The notes: a model not told the origin generated them from the letters alone. A stretch of DNA of 6,424 bases from Candidatus Rokuibacteriota bacterium (GCA_016177865.1 JACOUJ010000014.1:1-6424), one strand, 5' to 3'; positions 1 to 5,633 are shown, numbered from the stretch's first letter. Made by a program: numbers and translations.

Positions 1-806
1 AGGATCCGCGCCTTAGGCCGGAGCCCTAACGCCTTCGCCTTTTCACGGGACATGACGAGGACCGCCGCAGCCCCGTCGGAGATTTGGCTGGAATTCCCGG
101 CCGCCACCACGCCATCGGACTTGAACGATGGAGGTAGGGCCGCCATCTTCTCCAGCGACGGCTCCATCCGCACGCCCTCGTCAGTATCAAACATCCGTTG
201 CGTCCCATCAGACAGGGTCACTGGCACAGGCACAATCTCCCGCCGGAACCGCCCCTCCCGGATGGCCCGAGCCGCGCGACGGTGGCTCTCGTAGGAAAAT
301 TCGTCCAGCTCCTTCCGGCTCAGGCCCCACTTCTCGGCGATCAGCTCCGCTGAGATTCCCTGAGGGACAATGGAGTACTGCTCGGAAAGCTTGGGGCTCA
401 CCGGTCCATCGCCGGGGCCGCTGCCGTCTGAGCCGATCGGGATTCGGGTCATGGACTCCACACCCGCGGCGATCACACATTCCTGGACCCCAGAGAGGAT
501 CCCCATGGCCGCGAAGTGCGTCGCCTGCTGGCTCGACCCGCACTGACGGTTGACGCTGACCCCGCACACCTCCAGGGGGAACCCGGCGATGAGGGCGGCA
601 TTGCGGGCGATGTTCCACCCTTGCTCTCCCACCTGGGAGACGCACCCCATGATGACGTCCTCGACCTCTTTGGGATCAATCCCGACCCGATCTACGAGAG
701 CCCGAAGGGTGAACGCTGCCAGGTCATCCGGCCGCCAGCCGGCCAACGCTCCGTTTTTCTTCCCGGTCGGGGTCCGAACCGCTCCGACGATCAGTGCCTC
801 GCTCAC
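1..806 (-). CDS. Thiolase (acetyl-CoA C-acyltransferase), 3' end cut off by the window edge
   Basis: This enzyme of the thiolase superfamily cleaves 3-ketoacyl-CoA with CoA, or condenses two acyl-CoAs, in fatty-acid, aromatic-acid or steroid side-chain catabolism in the cytoplasm. 268 residues are visible of the roughly 390 usual for the family. The N-terminus begins MSEALIVGAVRTPTGKK. The nucleophile loop NRQCGSSQQA places the catalytic Cys at residue 89. GVESMTR (115-121) and GNSSQISDGAAA (237-248) are further thiolase signatures. The C-terminal His and second active-site Cys lie outside the window. The start is GTG at 806: a perfect AAGGAGG sits 6 nt upstream, whereas the nearby ATG at 811 meets a stop two codons later. 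The gene has its own promoter (856-884) and lies 116 nt after the MBL gene. The CGSSQQA-type loop recalls FadA/FadI- and steroid-thiolase-like members, but the substrate cannot be assigned. Confidence 0.93.
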   Translation of the reverse strand, partial: MSEALIVGAVRTPTGKKNGALAGWRPDDLAAFTLRALVDRVGIDPKEVEDVIMGCVSQVGEQGWNIARNAALIAGFPLEVCGVSVNRQCGSSQQATHFAAMGILSGVQECVIAAGVESMTRIPIGSDGSGPGDGPVSPKLSEQYSIVPQGISAELIAEKWGLSRKELDEFSYESHRRAARAIREGRFRREIVPVPVTLSDGTQRMFDTDEGVRMEPSLEKMAALPPSFKSDGVVAAGNSSQISDGAAAVLVMSREKAKALGLRPKARI

Positions 807-812
807 GGCATC

Positions 813-819
813 CCTCCTT
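813..819 (-). promoter_or_regulatory. Ribosome binding site of the thiolase gene
   Basis: A perfect AAGGAGG on the minus strand lies 6 nt before the GTG at 806. It decides the start codon, because the competing ATG at 811-809 opens onto an immediate TGA. Confidence 0.85.
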
Positions 820-835
820 AAGTCTCTGGTCCAGC

Positions 836-845
836 TCACCGGTGA
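836..845. promoter_or_regulatory. 10-bp palindrome just downstream of the thiolase promoter; possible operator
   Basis: TCACCGGTGA is a perfect palindrome lying a few bases inside the predicted thiolase transcript (start near 849). A repressor bound here would block the promoter at 856-884. It does not resemble the repeats in the tetR/ligase intergenic region, so nothing shows that the same regulator binds both. Ten-base palindromes also arise by chance. Confidence 0.3.
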
Positions 846-855
846 ATGACGGTTC

Positions 856-884
856 ATCATAGTCTCCGTCCCGGACCGTGTCAA
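856..884 (-). promoter_or_regulatory. Sigma70-type promoter of the thiolase gene
   Basis: On the minus strand a perfect TTGACA (-35, 884-879) is followed after exactly 17 nt by TATGAT (-10, 861-856, 5 of 6 consensus). Transcription would begin near 849, leaving a leader of about 43 nt that contains the AAGGAGG site. This means the thiolase can be expressed independently of the ligase/ttu/MBL transcript upstream. Confidence 0.8.
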
Positions 885-899
885 CCGCCGAACCACTGA

Positions 900-922
900 T
901 CCGGCCCGCCCCCATCGCCGGA
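900..922 (-). other. Small hairpin directly after the MBL stop codon
   Basis: TCCGGC (900-905) and GCCGGA (917-922) are perfect 6-bp inverted arms around an 11-nt C-rich (minus strand G-rich) loop, directly abutting the TAG of the MBL gene. No T-run follows on the minus strand, so it is not a standard intrinsic terminator. It could stabilise the 3' end of the upstream transcript or attenuate read-through into the thiolase gene. Confidence 0.3.
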
Positions 923-1717
923 CTATGTCAGTATTTCATCCAGGGCCAGCCTCAATCCGTCCCGTGCCGCCAGCACGCGGACCCCGGTCTCCTGGGCCAC
1001 CGCGTCTGCCAGCTCCCAGGGCTTCGCTCGAAGCATGGTCATTCCGAAGTGAGTGAGCACGGCAAGCTTGGGGCGGAGGGCCGCGATCAGACGGCGGGCG
1101 TCGGGAATGGCCAAGTGGATCGTATCGCGAGGTTCCCGATAGACGACGTTCAAGATCAGGAGGTCTCCGACAAATGCTTCCTCCAGCTCAGGAAAGTAGC
1201 CGGTACAGGCAATGAGGCTCACGGTATAGCGAGAGCCCACGAACCGAAGGCCGTACGTCTCCACCGGATGCCGGAGGCGAAGCGGCGTCTCTAGGGTGAT
1301 CCCACCGATGGGGTAGCGCCCTCCGGGCTCAAGAATCCCAGTCCCTTCGGGGTAGTCCCGGACGTACTGAAGGATCACCGGGTCATCTTCGTAGGCATCC
1401 CGCGGCGCGTAGACAAATCCGCGCTTCTTTGTCCCGCCCGTGGTCATCGCCTCAATCATCGCGTTGGCGTCCCCGGCGTGATCCAGGTGCTTATGCGTGA
1501 GGATGATGGCATCGAGGGCGGCCGGGTCCAACCGGAGCTTCCGGGAGCGACAGTGGACGAGAGCGCCGGGCCCGGGATCCACCGCAATCTGGGTCCCGTC
1601 CATCGCGATCCAGAGGCCGCCGGTGGCGCGCAGCTGGGAGGCCGTCGTCATCCGCCCGCCCCCGCTCCCAACGAAGACGATTTCGTTGGAGGTCAAAACC
1701 CGGGCGGGCGGGCCCAC
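923..1717 (-). CDS. MBL-fold hydrolase resembling archaeal RNase Z-like phosphodiesterases, with Cys at the usual bridging-Asp position
   Basis: This is a 264-residue metallo-beta-lactamase-fold protein, predicted to be a cytoplasmic hydrolase of unknown substrate. It has an N-terminal strand with GSGGGR (17-22), then DPGPGALVH (47-55). The metal motif THKHLDHAGD gives H75, H77, D79 and H80. H150 in RHPVETYG fits motif 3, H201 lies in the tRNase Z HST-like region, and H223 in LTHFG fits motif 5. The motif 4 segment, usually G/S-D-T, reads ACTGYFPEL, putting C171 where the metal-bridging Asp normally lies. GPGALVH, TKKRG, LILNV and the LTHFGMTML ending recall uncharacterised MBL proteins of archaea (from memory, not searched). 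The start is uncertain: GTG 1717 gives the longest frame, TTG 1696 (codon 8) is an alternative, and neither has a good SD. It begins 22 nt after the ttuA-like gene, so it is probably co-transcribed with it. Confidence 0.9.
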   Translation of the reverse strand: MGPPARVLTSNEIVFVGSGGGRMTTASQLRATGGLWIAMDGTQIAVDPGPGALVHCRSRKLRLDPAALDAIILTHKHLDHAGDANAMIEAMTTGGTKKRGFVYAPRDAYEDDPVILQYVRDYPEGTGILEPGGRYPIGGITLETPLRLRHPVETYGLRFVGSRYTVSLIACTGYFPELEEAFVGDLLILNVVYREPRDTIHLAIPDARRLIAALRPKLAVLTHFGMTMLRAKPWELADAVAQETGVRVLAARDGLRLALDEILT

Positions 1718-1739
1718 TGGTGGCGAAAATCCCGGGAGG

Positions 1740-2675
1740 TCAGGCGCCGGCAGAGACGGGACCGGAGATTGTGTGGCTCTTGTGGCTCACTTCGTCCACC
1801 AGGCGGCAGAAGGCGCACAGCTCGCTCGTGGTGGCCTGGCCACAACGGATGCATTCGCGGAGCGTCACCTCCTGTCCGCGCTTGAAGGCGGGTCGGATGC
1901 GATCCAGATAGCCCAGCAAGAACGCATGCTTGGTCCCCGGGGCGTGGGCCTCGAGCCGGTTCAAGACCTCCTTGTAGTGGAGGCTCGTCGCTCCCTTGGA
2001 AAACGGGCACTCTTCCACGATGTAGTCGATCCCCCGAAGGAACGAGTAGGCCGCGGTCTCGAGCTCGGTAAGCCTGAAGAGCGGTTTGACCCGCCTGGCA
2101 AGCTTCGGAGAACTGGCCGGGAGCACGGGGGACTGGCGACTCAACGCCTCCTCTTGCCAGCGGAGCACGGAGCCGAAGAGGGTCGCGGCCTCGTCGTCAA
2201 GATTGTGTCCCGTCGCCACCACAGCGAAGCCCCGGGCCAGCGCGGCCTGGTTCGTGAGGTAGCGCTTCGAGAGGCCGCAGGCCGAGCAGGTCGGACGACG
2301 AGTCGCAATCTGAACCTCAGGGATGGATGCCCCCACTTCCTCAATCACAGGGATGACCTCGAGCTTCGCCCCGCGCTCGGAGGCAAACGCCTCGCACTTG
2401 GCCCGAGAGCCTTTGGAGTACTCGTCTATTCCCAGATCGAGATAAAGGCCGGTGGTCCTGTATCCTTCAAGGGTCAGGACATCCCAGAGGGCCAGGGAGT
2501 CCTTGCCGCCGGAAACCGCCACAAGGATCGGCTCCTCCTTCTCGAACATCTTCCACTTTCGAATCGTCTCAACGGTGTAATGGCGGAAGAAGGCGACAAA
2601 GTCGTCCGCGCAGTAGGCGGTGTTGTGACGGCGAAGCTCGATCACCGCGCTTTCCCCGCACTTTCGGCACTTCAT
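1740..2675 (-). CDS. ttuA: TtuA-like tRNA 2-thiouridine synthetase (PP-loop, Fe-S, zinc fingers)
   Basis: 311 residues, full length for the TtuA/Ncs6 group. Known members use ATP to adenylate a tRNA uridine (U54 for TtuA) and replace its C2 oxygen with sulfur delivered as the thiocarboxylate of a ubiquitin-fold carrier. An N-terminal zinc-finger half has C3, C6 and C22. The PP-loop SGGKDS is at 55-60. C130 and C133 (TCSACG) plus C223 (EECPFSK) match the three Cys that hold the catalytic [4Fe-4S] cluster in characterised TtuA. GHNLDDEA is at 156-163. A C-terminal zinc ribbon has C275, C278, C287 and C290. The N-terminal finger is odd: where I expect a fourth Cys/His three residues after C22 there is D25, so H17 or D25 may substitute. 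The ATG overlaps the carrier gene's TGA as ATGA, implying coupled translation. Ncs6/TtcA-type specificity, or a non-tRNA substrate, cannot be excluded. Confidence 0.9.
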   Translation of the reverse strand: MKCRKCGESAVIELRRHNTAYCADDFVAFFRHYTVETIRKWKMFEKEEPILVAVSGGKDSLALWDVLTLEGYRTTGLYLDLGIDEYSKGSRAKCEAFASERGAKLEVIPVIEEVGASIPEVQIATRRPTCSACGLSKRYLTNQAALARGFAVVATGHNLDDEAATLFGSVLRWQEEALSRQSPVLPASSPKLARRVKPLFRLTELETAAYSFLRGIDYIVEECPFSKGATSLHYKEVLNRLEAHAPGTKHAFLLGYLDRIRPAFKRGQEVTLRECIRCGQATTSELCAFCRLVDEVSHKSHTISGPVSAGA

Positions 2676-2872
2676 CGCACGCCCCCGGAAATCACCGGGC
2701 GGACCTCGATGACATCATCTTCTCCAACCACTTGGTCCGAGGTCAGAAGCTCCTTCCCCCGGATCACCAGGACCGTTTCCGGAATGACCTTCAACTCCTG
2801 AAGAAGCTCCTTCACCCGGTGACGGCCCGCCAGCCGAACCTCCCGATCCGGATTCCGCAACACGACGATCAT
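2672..2872 (-). CDS. ttuB: TtuB/ThiS/MoaD-like ubiquitin-fold sulfur carrier with a two-residue tail after Gly-Gly
   Basis: A 66-residue beta-grasp protein. Relatives are adenylated by an E1-like enzyme at the C-terminal Gly, converted to a thiocarboxylate, and donate sulfur to TtuA. The whole protein is one beta-grasp domain: MIVVLRNPDREVRL forms the first hairpin, then helix VKELLQEL, then PETVLVIRGKELL and DDVIEVRPVISGG. The pattern closely resembles TtuB as I remember it from Thermus. The usual terminal Gly-Gly (63-64) is followed by Val-Arg before TGA, so the diglycine is not free until two residues are removed. The start is ATG 2872, since this gives the family's normal N-terminus; the longer open frame up to 2995 overlaps the ligase gene. 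ATGA overlaps occur at both ends (ligase stop/this start, this stop/ttuA start). No E1 (MoeB/TtuC) or rhodanese gene is in the window. Confidence 0.88.
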   Translation of the reverse strand: MIVVLRNPDREVRLAGRHRVKELLQELKVIPETVLVIRGKELLTSDQVVGEDDVIEVRPVISGGVR

Positions 2873-4887
2873 AGCGCCGGGAAGCCCGGTGAGGCCTTGA
2901 CCTGGCGGATCTGCCTGAGGTGAATCTCGTCGTGACGCGCCTGGAGGGCCACCCACTGCGCCAGGTGAAGCTCCCCGAGCTGGAAATGCTGCCACCGGAG
3001 CGGTCGAGGGTCCACCGCCGCCAGCCGCTCGACGTTCTGCAGAGTCCGGACACGGGCAGCCTTCATCTCCTCGACGAGCCTCGATATCTCGTGGCCGTGT
3101 TCCGGCCGAACCACCGGGGGCGCCTCGGCGGGGCCCGGCGGCTGCGGCGGGAGCGGCTCAAACTCTCTCACGTCAGTCGGGTAGGGTCGGAGCAGCCCCG
3201 GTGCTCCGCCTTCCTTCAAAAGCTTTGAAATGAGCTTCCCTGTGGCGATCTCCGCGAGGGTGAGGTGGTGGATCAATTCCCCCACGGACCAGTCCCGATC
3301 TCCCGGACGCCAGTCGGCCTGACGCTGGGAGAGGCCCTCGGCCTCCTGGCGAAGACTGTAGCGCTGAATCTTTCCGGTCGCGGTCTTGGGTAACTCAGGG
3401 ATGAACTCAATCCAGCGTGGCGCCTTGAATGACGGGAGCTTCCCCCTCACGTGCGCCTGAAGCTCTTCGCTGAGCGCTACGCCGGGCGCAGTCCCTGGGC
3501 AAAGAACCACAAAGGCGCGGGGCTTCGTGAGACCGTGCTCGTCCACCCCCCCAACGACGGCGGCCTCAGCCACGGCGGCGTGAGAGAGCAGCGCGGCCTC
3601 TACCTCATGGGGCGATACCCATTGGGCGCCGACGCGCAGAAGGTCATCGCTCCGACTCACGTAGAAGTAGTAGCCATCCGTGTCGCGGTAGTACTTGTCC
3701 CCGGTCCGGTACCACTCTCCGATGAAGGCCGCTTTGGTCCTGGGATGCTGATTCCAATACCCTGCCGCGACGCTTTCCCCTTTGATCAAGAGATCGCCCA
3801 CTTCCCCGTCGGGGAGATCACGCCCCGCCTCGTCTACGATCCGGGCCTCGTATCCCGGGAGGGGCGTCCCGCTCGACCCCGGACGAACCGTCCCCGCGCG
3901 GTTCGAGATAAAGATGTAGCCCACCTCGGTGGCCCCGATCCCGTCGAGCAGCTCCACGCCGAAGGTCTCGCGCCAACGGTGGTAGAGGGGCTCGGGGAGC
4001 GGCTCTCCTGCCGTGACGCAGAGGCGCAGAGAGGAGAGGTCCGGTTTTCTCCCCTCGGCTTCCAGTAGCAAGGCAACGAACGACGTGGGAACTGAGAAAA
4101 AAAGAGTGGGGCGCTCGCGCTCGATGTGCTCAAAGACCCGCCTCGGGTCTGGCCGCTCCTGGCAGAGGAGGACCGAGGCGCCGGTAAAGAGGGGAAGGTA
4201 CAGGGAATTGACAAGGCCATAGGAGAAAAAGAGGCGTGGGACCGAGAAGGTCATGTCGTTCTCGGTCATGGCCAGGACGTGCTGCGCATACGTCCCGGTG
4301 CAGTAGAGCATGTCGTGATGCAGATGGATGATACCCTTCGGCCGGCCGGTCGTCCCGGACGAATAGAGCCAGTAGGCCGCATCGTCGCGGTGTGTCTGGG
4401 CCGGATCGATACTCGTGGGCTGTCCTCGAATCCACTCCTCGTAGCTCATCGCCTCCCCCGCTTCTCCGACGACCACCGTGTGGCGGAGCGCCGGTGCCCG
4501 GCCTCGGGCAGCCTCCACCTTCGGGAGAAACTCCTGATGGACGATGAGCACGGTCGCGCGACTGTCACCGAGGTAGTACTCGTAGTCCTTCGCGGGAGCA
4601 AGGGTGTTCACGGGCACGGGGACAGCCCCAATTCGCATCGCCCCGAGGAAGACCGCAATGAACTCGGGGCAATCCGGGAGGAGAAGCATAACGCGCTGTT
4701 CCATCTGGACCCCGAGGGCCAGGAGGGCATGGGCGACCCGCGCCACCTCCTCCGCCAGCTCGCGATAGCGAATCTTCCGGTCTCGAAAGCGGATGGCCAC
4801 CCGCTCCCCCCGCCCGGCCCCCAGATGGTAGTCGAGGAGGCGGGTCGTCATGTTGAACGTCTCAGGCGGTTCAAAGAATCCGCTCAT
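2869..4887 (-). CDS. Benzoate-CoA-ligase-like AMP-forming acyl-CoA synthetase fused to a C-terminal DinB-like domain
   Basis: 672 residues against roughly 510-530 for stand-alone benzoate-CoA ligases. Residues 1-515 form the ANL enzyme that activates an aromatic or other carboxylic acid with ATP and joins it to CoA: FNMTTRLLDYHLGAGRG (11-27), P-loop SSGTTGRPKG (176-185), VPRLFFSYGLVNSLY (216-230), LLDGIGATEVGYIF (313-326), TGD (395-397), hinge region RSDDLLRVG (412-420) and catalytic Lys in TATGKIQR (K506). Residues about 520-665 look like a DinB_2-type four-helix bundle: DWSVGELIHHLTLAE (H541, E546), a proline-rich loop (575-591), then a last helix with H652 and H656 in ARHDEIHLRQI, giving a possible His triad. 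DinB folds include thiol-dependent transferases. The first DinB helix seems shortened at the junction. The start at ATG 4887 keeps the conserved FN region; there is no SD. The TGA overlaps the ttuB-like start. Substrate unknown. Confidence 0.93.
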   Translation of the reverse strand: MSGFFEPPETFNMTTRLLDYHLGAGRGERVAIRFRDRKIRYRELAEEVARVAHALLALGVQMEQRVMLLLPDCPEFIAVFLGAMRIGAVPVPVNTLAPAKDYEYYLGDSRATVLIVHQEFLPKVEAARGRAPALRHTVVVGEAGEAMSYEEWIRGQPTSIDPAQTHRDDAAYWLYSSGTTGRPKGIIHLHHDMLYCTGTYAQHVLAMTENDMTFSVPRLFFSYGLVNSLYLPLFTGASVLLCQERPDPRRVFEHIERERPTLFFSVPTSFVALLLEAEGRKPDLSSLRLCVTAGEPLPEPLYHRWRETFGVELLDGIGATEVGYIFISNRAGTVRPGSSGTPLPGYEARIVDEAGRDLPDGEVGDLLIKGESVAAGYWNQHPRTKAAFIGEWYRTGDKYYRDTDGYYFYVSRSDDLLRVGAQWVSPHEVEAALLSHAAVAEAAVVGGVDEHGLTKPRAFVVLCPGTAPGVALSEELQAHVRGKLPSFKAPRWIEFIPELPKTATGKIQRYSLRQEAEGLSQRQADWRPGDRDWSVGELIHHLTLAEIATGKLISKLLKEGGAPGLLRPYPTDVREFEPLPPQPPGPAEAPPVVRPEHGHEISRLVEEMKAARVRTLQNVERLAAVDPRPLRWQHFQLGELHLAQWVALQARHDEIHLRQIRQVKASPGFPAL

Positions 4888-4897
4888 GACTTTGGGC

Positions 4898-4927
4898 AGG
4901 ATAGACCATTTTATCGCTAGCCGTCAA
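4898..4927 (-). promoter_or_regulatory. Candidate promoter of the ligase operon, with an almost leaderless transcript
   Basis: On the minus strand TTGACG (4927-4922, 5 of 6) is followed after 18 nt by TATCCT (4903-4898, 4 of 6). Transcription would start near 4891, only about 4 nt before the ligase ATG, and there is no Shine-Dalgarno sequence upstream of that ATG. A weaker alternative is TTGTCA (4994-4989), 15 nt, TACTAT (4973-4968), which would give a leader of about 75 nt. Confidence 0.4.
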
Positions 4928-4938
4928 GCCGGGGCTTG
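4925..4938. promoter_or_regulatory. Inverted repeat overlapping the ligase promoter -35; possible operator
   Basis: CAAGCC (4925-4930) and GGCTTG (4933-4938) are perfect inverted arms around GG. The repeat covers most of the proposed minus-strand -35 at 4927-4922. Its place between a divergent tetR and its likely target operon suits a repressor site, but binding is inferred only from position and symmetry. Confidence 0.35.
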
Positions 4939-4957
4939 GTACGTAAATCCCTGGAAT

Positions 4958-4973
4958 TACTACCTTCATAGTA
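4958..4973. promoter_or_regulatory. TACTA-N6-TAGTA inverted repeat; candidate TetR operator
   Basis: TACTA (4958-4962) and TAGTA (4969-4973) are perfect inverted arms six bases apart, a size and symmetry usual for TetR-family operators. The segment TACTACCTTCAT (4958-4969) recurs as TACTAGCTTCAT at 5013-5024, 11 of 12 identical, across the tetR promoter start region. Confidence 0.4.
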
Positions 4974-4987
4974 TCGAGATTTTCCGC

Positions 4988-5016
4988 TTGACAAAATAAT
5001 TAATTAAATGAATACT
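4988..5016 (+). promoter_or_regulatory. Sigma70-type promoter of the tetR gene in an AT-rich island
   Basis: Perfect TTGACA (4988-4993), a 17-nt spacer, then AATACT (5011-5016, 4 of 6). The spacer contains the palindrome TAATTAATTA (4997-5006). Transcription would begin around 5023, about 8 nt before the tetR ATG, too short for a Shine-Dalgarno sequence, and none is present. The AT-rich stretch from about 4991 to 5015 stands out strongly from the GC-rich surroundings. Confidence 0.6.
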
Positions 5017-5024
5017 AGCTTCAT
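5013..5024. repeat. Second copy of the TACTA(C/G)CTTCAT element over the tetR start site
   Basis: This direct repeat of 4958-4969 lies 55 nt away, with 11 of 12 bases identical. It overlaps the -10 hexamer and predicted start site of the tetR promoter. It lacks the inverted TAGTA arm of the first copy. Two spaced copies could serve autorepression by the TetR protein. Confidence 0.35.
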
Positions 5025-5030
5025 CCAATT

Positions 5031-5624
5031 ATGCCGCGACCATACTCAACCCAAAAACGTGCTGCTCAGGAGGCCGAAACCCGGCGCCGGATCTTGGACG
5101 CGACCATGGCACTCCACGGTGAACGCGGCGTTTTACGGGCCAAGCCTACGGAGATCGCGGCGCGGGCCGACGTGGCCCTCACCACCTATTACAAGCATTT
5201 CCCGACCATCGGAAACCTCGTCCAGGCGTGCACGAGCCGAGGGCGCGAACTCTTCCCGCCGCCTGACCCCGCCACCATCACAGCGCTTCCCCGAGACCCG
5301 GCCATGCGTGTTGCCGCAATGGTTCGAACCCTCTTCGAATACTATGAGCTACGGGAGCCGTGGCTCTATTCGGGTCGGACCGAGGAGCGGTTTATCCCCG
5401 AACTCCAGACTTTTATGGGGCGGCTCCGCGCCCTCCGCGATGCCTCCGTCCGCACCGCGCTAGAACCGGCCGAACCCGCCCGCGAGGCGATCGGCGTCGT
5501 GACCGCCTTGGTGGACTTCTGGGCCTGGAGGACCCTTCGACGGGAAGTCGGGTTGACACAGGAGGAGGTGATCAGCACCGTGACTGAGACAGTGAAGCCC
5601 ATCGCCGGCATCAAGGACGATTAG
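5031..5624 (+). CDS. TetR/AcrR-family transcriptional regulator
   Basis: 197 residues, normal for the family, which bind DNA as dimers and are usually released by a small ligand. The N-terminal DNA-binding domain runs from about R18 to 65: ETRRRILDATMALHGERGV forms helix 1 and its turn, and TEIAARADVALTTYYKHF (40-57) is the helix-turn-helix with the typical YYKHF end. Residues 90-190 are the variable ligand and dimer helices; EPWLYSGRTEERFIPEL (109-125) and VDFWAWRTL (161-169) supply aromatic residues that could line a pocket. The ATG at 5031 was chosen because it gives the usual short basic arm before helix 1; no SD precedes it and translation may be leaderless. It is divergent from the ligase operon across 143 nt with operator-like repeats, so control of that operon and of itself is the natural inference. 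The inducer is unknown; an acyl-CoA or aromatic acid is possible. Confidence 0.93.
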   Translation: MPRPYSTQKRAAQEAETRRRILDATMALHGERGVLRAKPTEIAARADVALTTYYKHFPTIGNLVQACTSRGRELFPPPDPATITALPRDPAMRVAAMVRTLFEYYELREPWLYSGRTEERFIPELQTFMGRLRALRDASVRTALEPAEPAREAIGVVTALVDFWAWRTLRREVGLTQEEVISTVTETVKPIAGIKDD

Positions 5625-5633
5625 CCTTAGAGT

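Noticed and set aside
128..645. Plus- and minus-frame ORFs within 26-645
   Set aside because: They overlap the thiolase frame, which carries the catalytic Cys motif and continues unbroken from its GTG start to the window edge.
900..922. Intrinsic terminator after the MBL gene
   Set aside because: The 6-bp hairpin is present but no T-run follows on the minus strand, so it is listed only as a hairpin of unknown effect.
1497..2801. 434-codon plus-strand ORF, the longest on that strand
   Set aside because: It lies antisense to the MBL, ttuA-like and ttuB-like genes, all of which have clear family motifs. The predicted protein has no recognisable motif, and its openness is explained by high-GC codon usage on the opposite strand.
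2873..2995. Longer N-terminus for the ttuB-like carrier starting at 2995
   Set aside because: It would add 41 Gly/Pro/Arg-rich residues coded inside the ligase C-terminus. The ATG at 2872 gives the normal family N-terminus and an ATGA overlap with the ligase stop.
3451..4068. 205-codon plus-strand ORF inside the ligase gene
   Set aside because: It is antisense to conserved ANL motifs and has low-complexity GC-driven composition.
4126..4920. 264-codon plus-strand ORF opposite the 5' half of the ligase gene
   Set aside because: A shadow of the ligase. It runs through the ligase N-terminal domain and into its promoter region, with no ribosome binding site or domain signature.
5008..5463. Plus-strand ORF starting at the ATG in the tetR promoter
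   Set aside because: It overlaps the tetR gene in another frame, starts inside the promoter spacer, and lacks any family signature.
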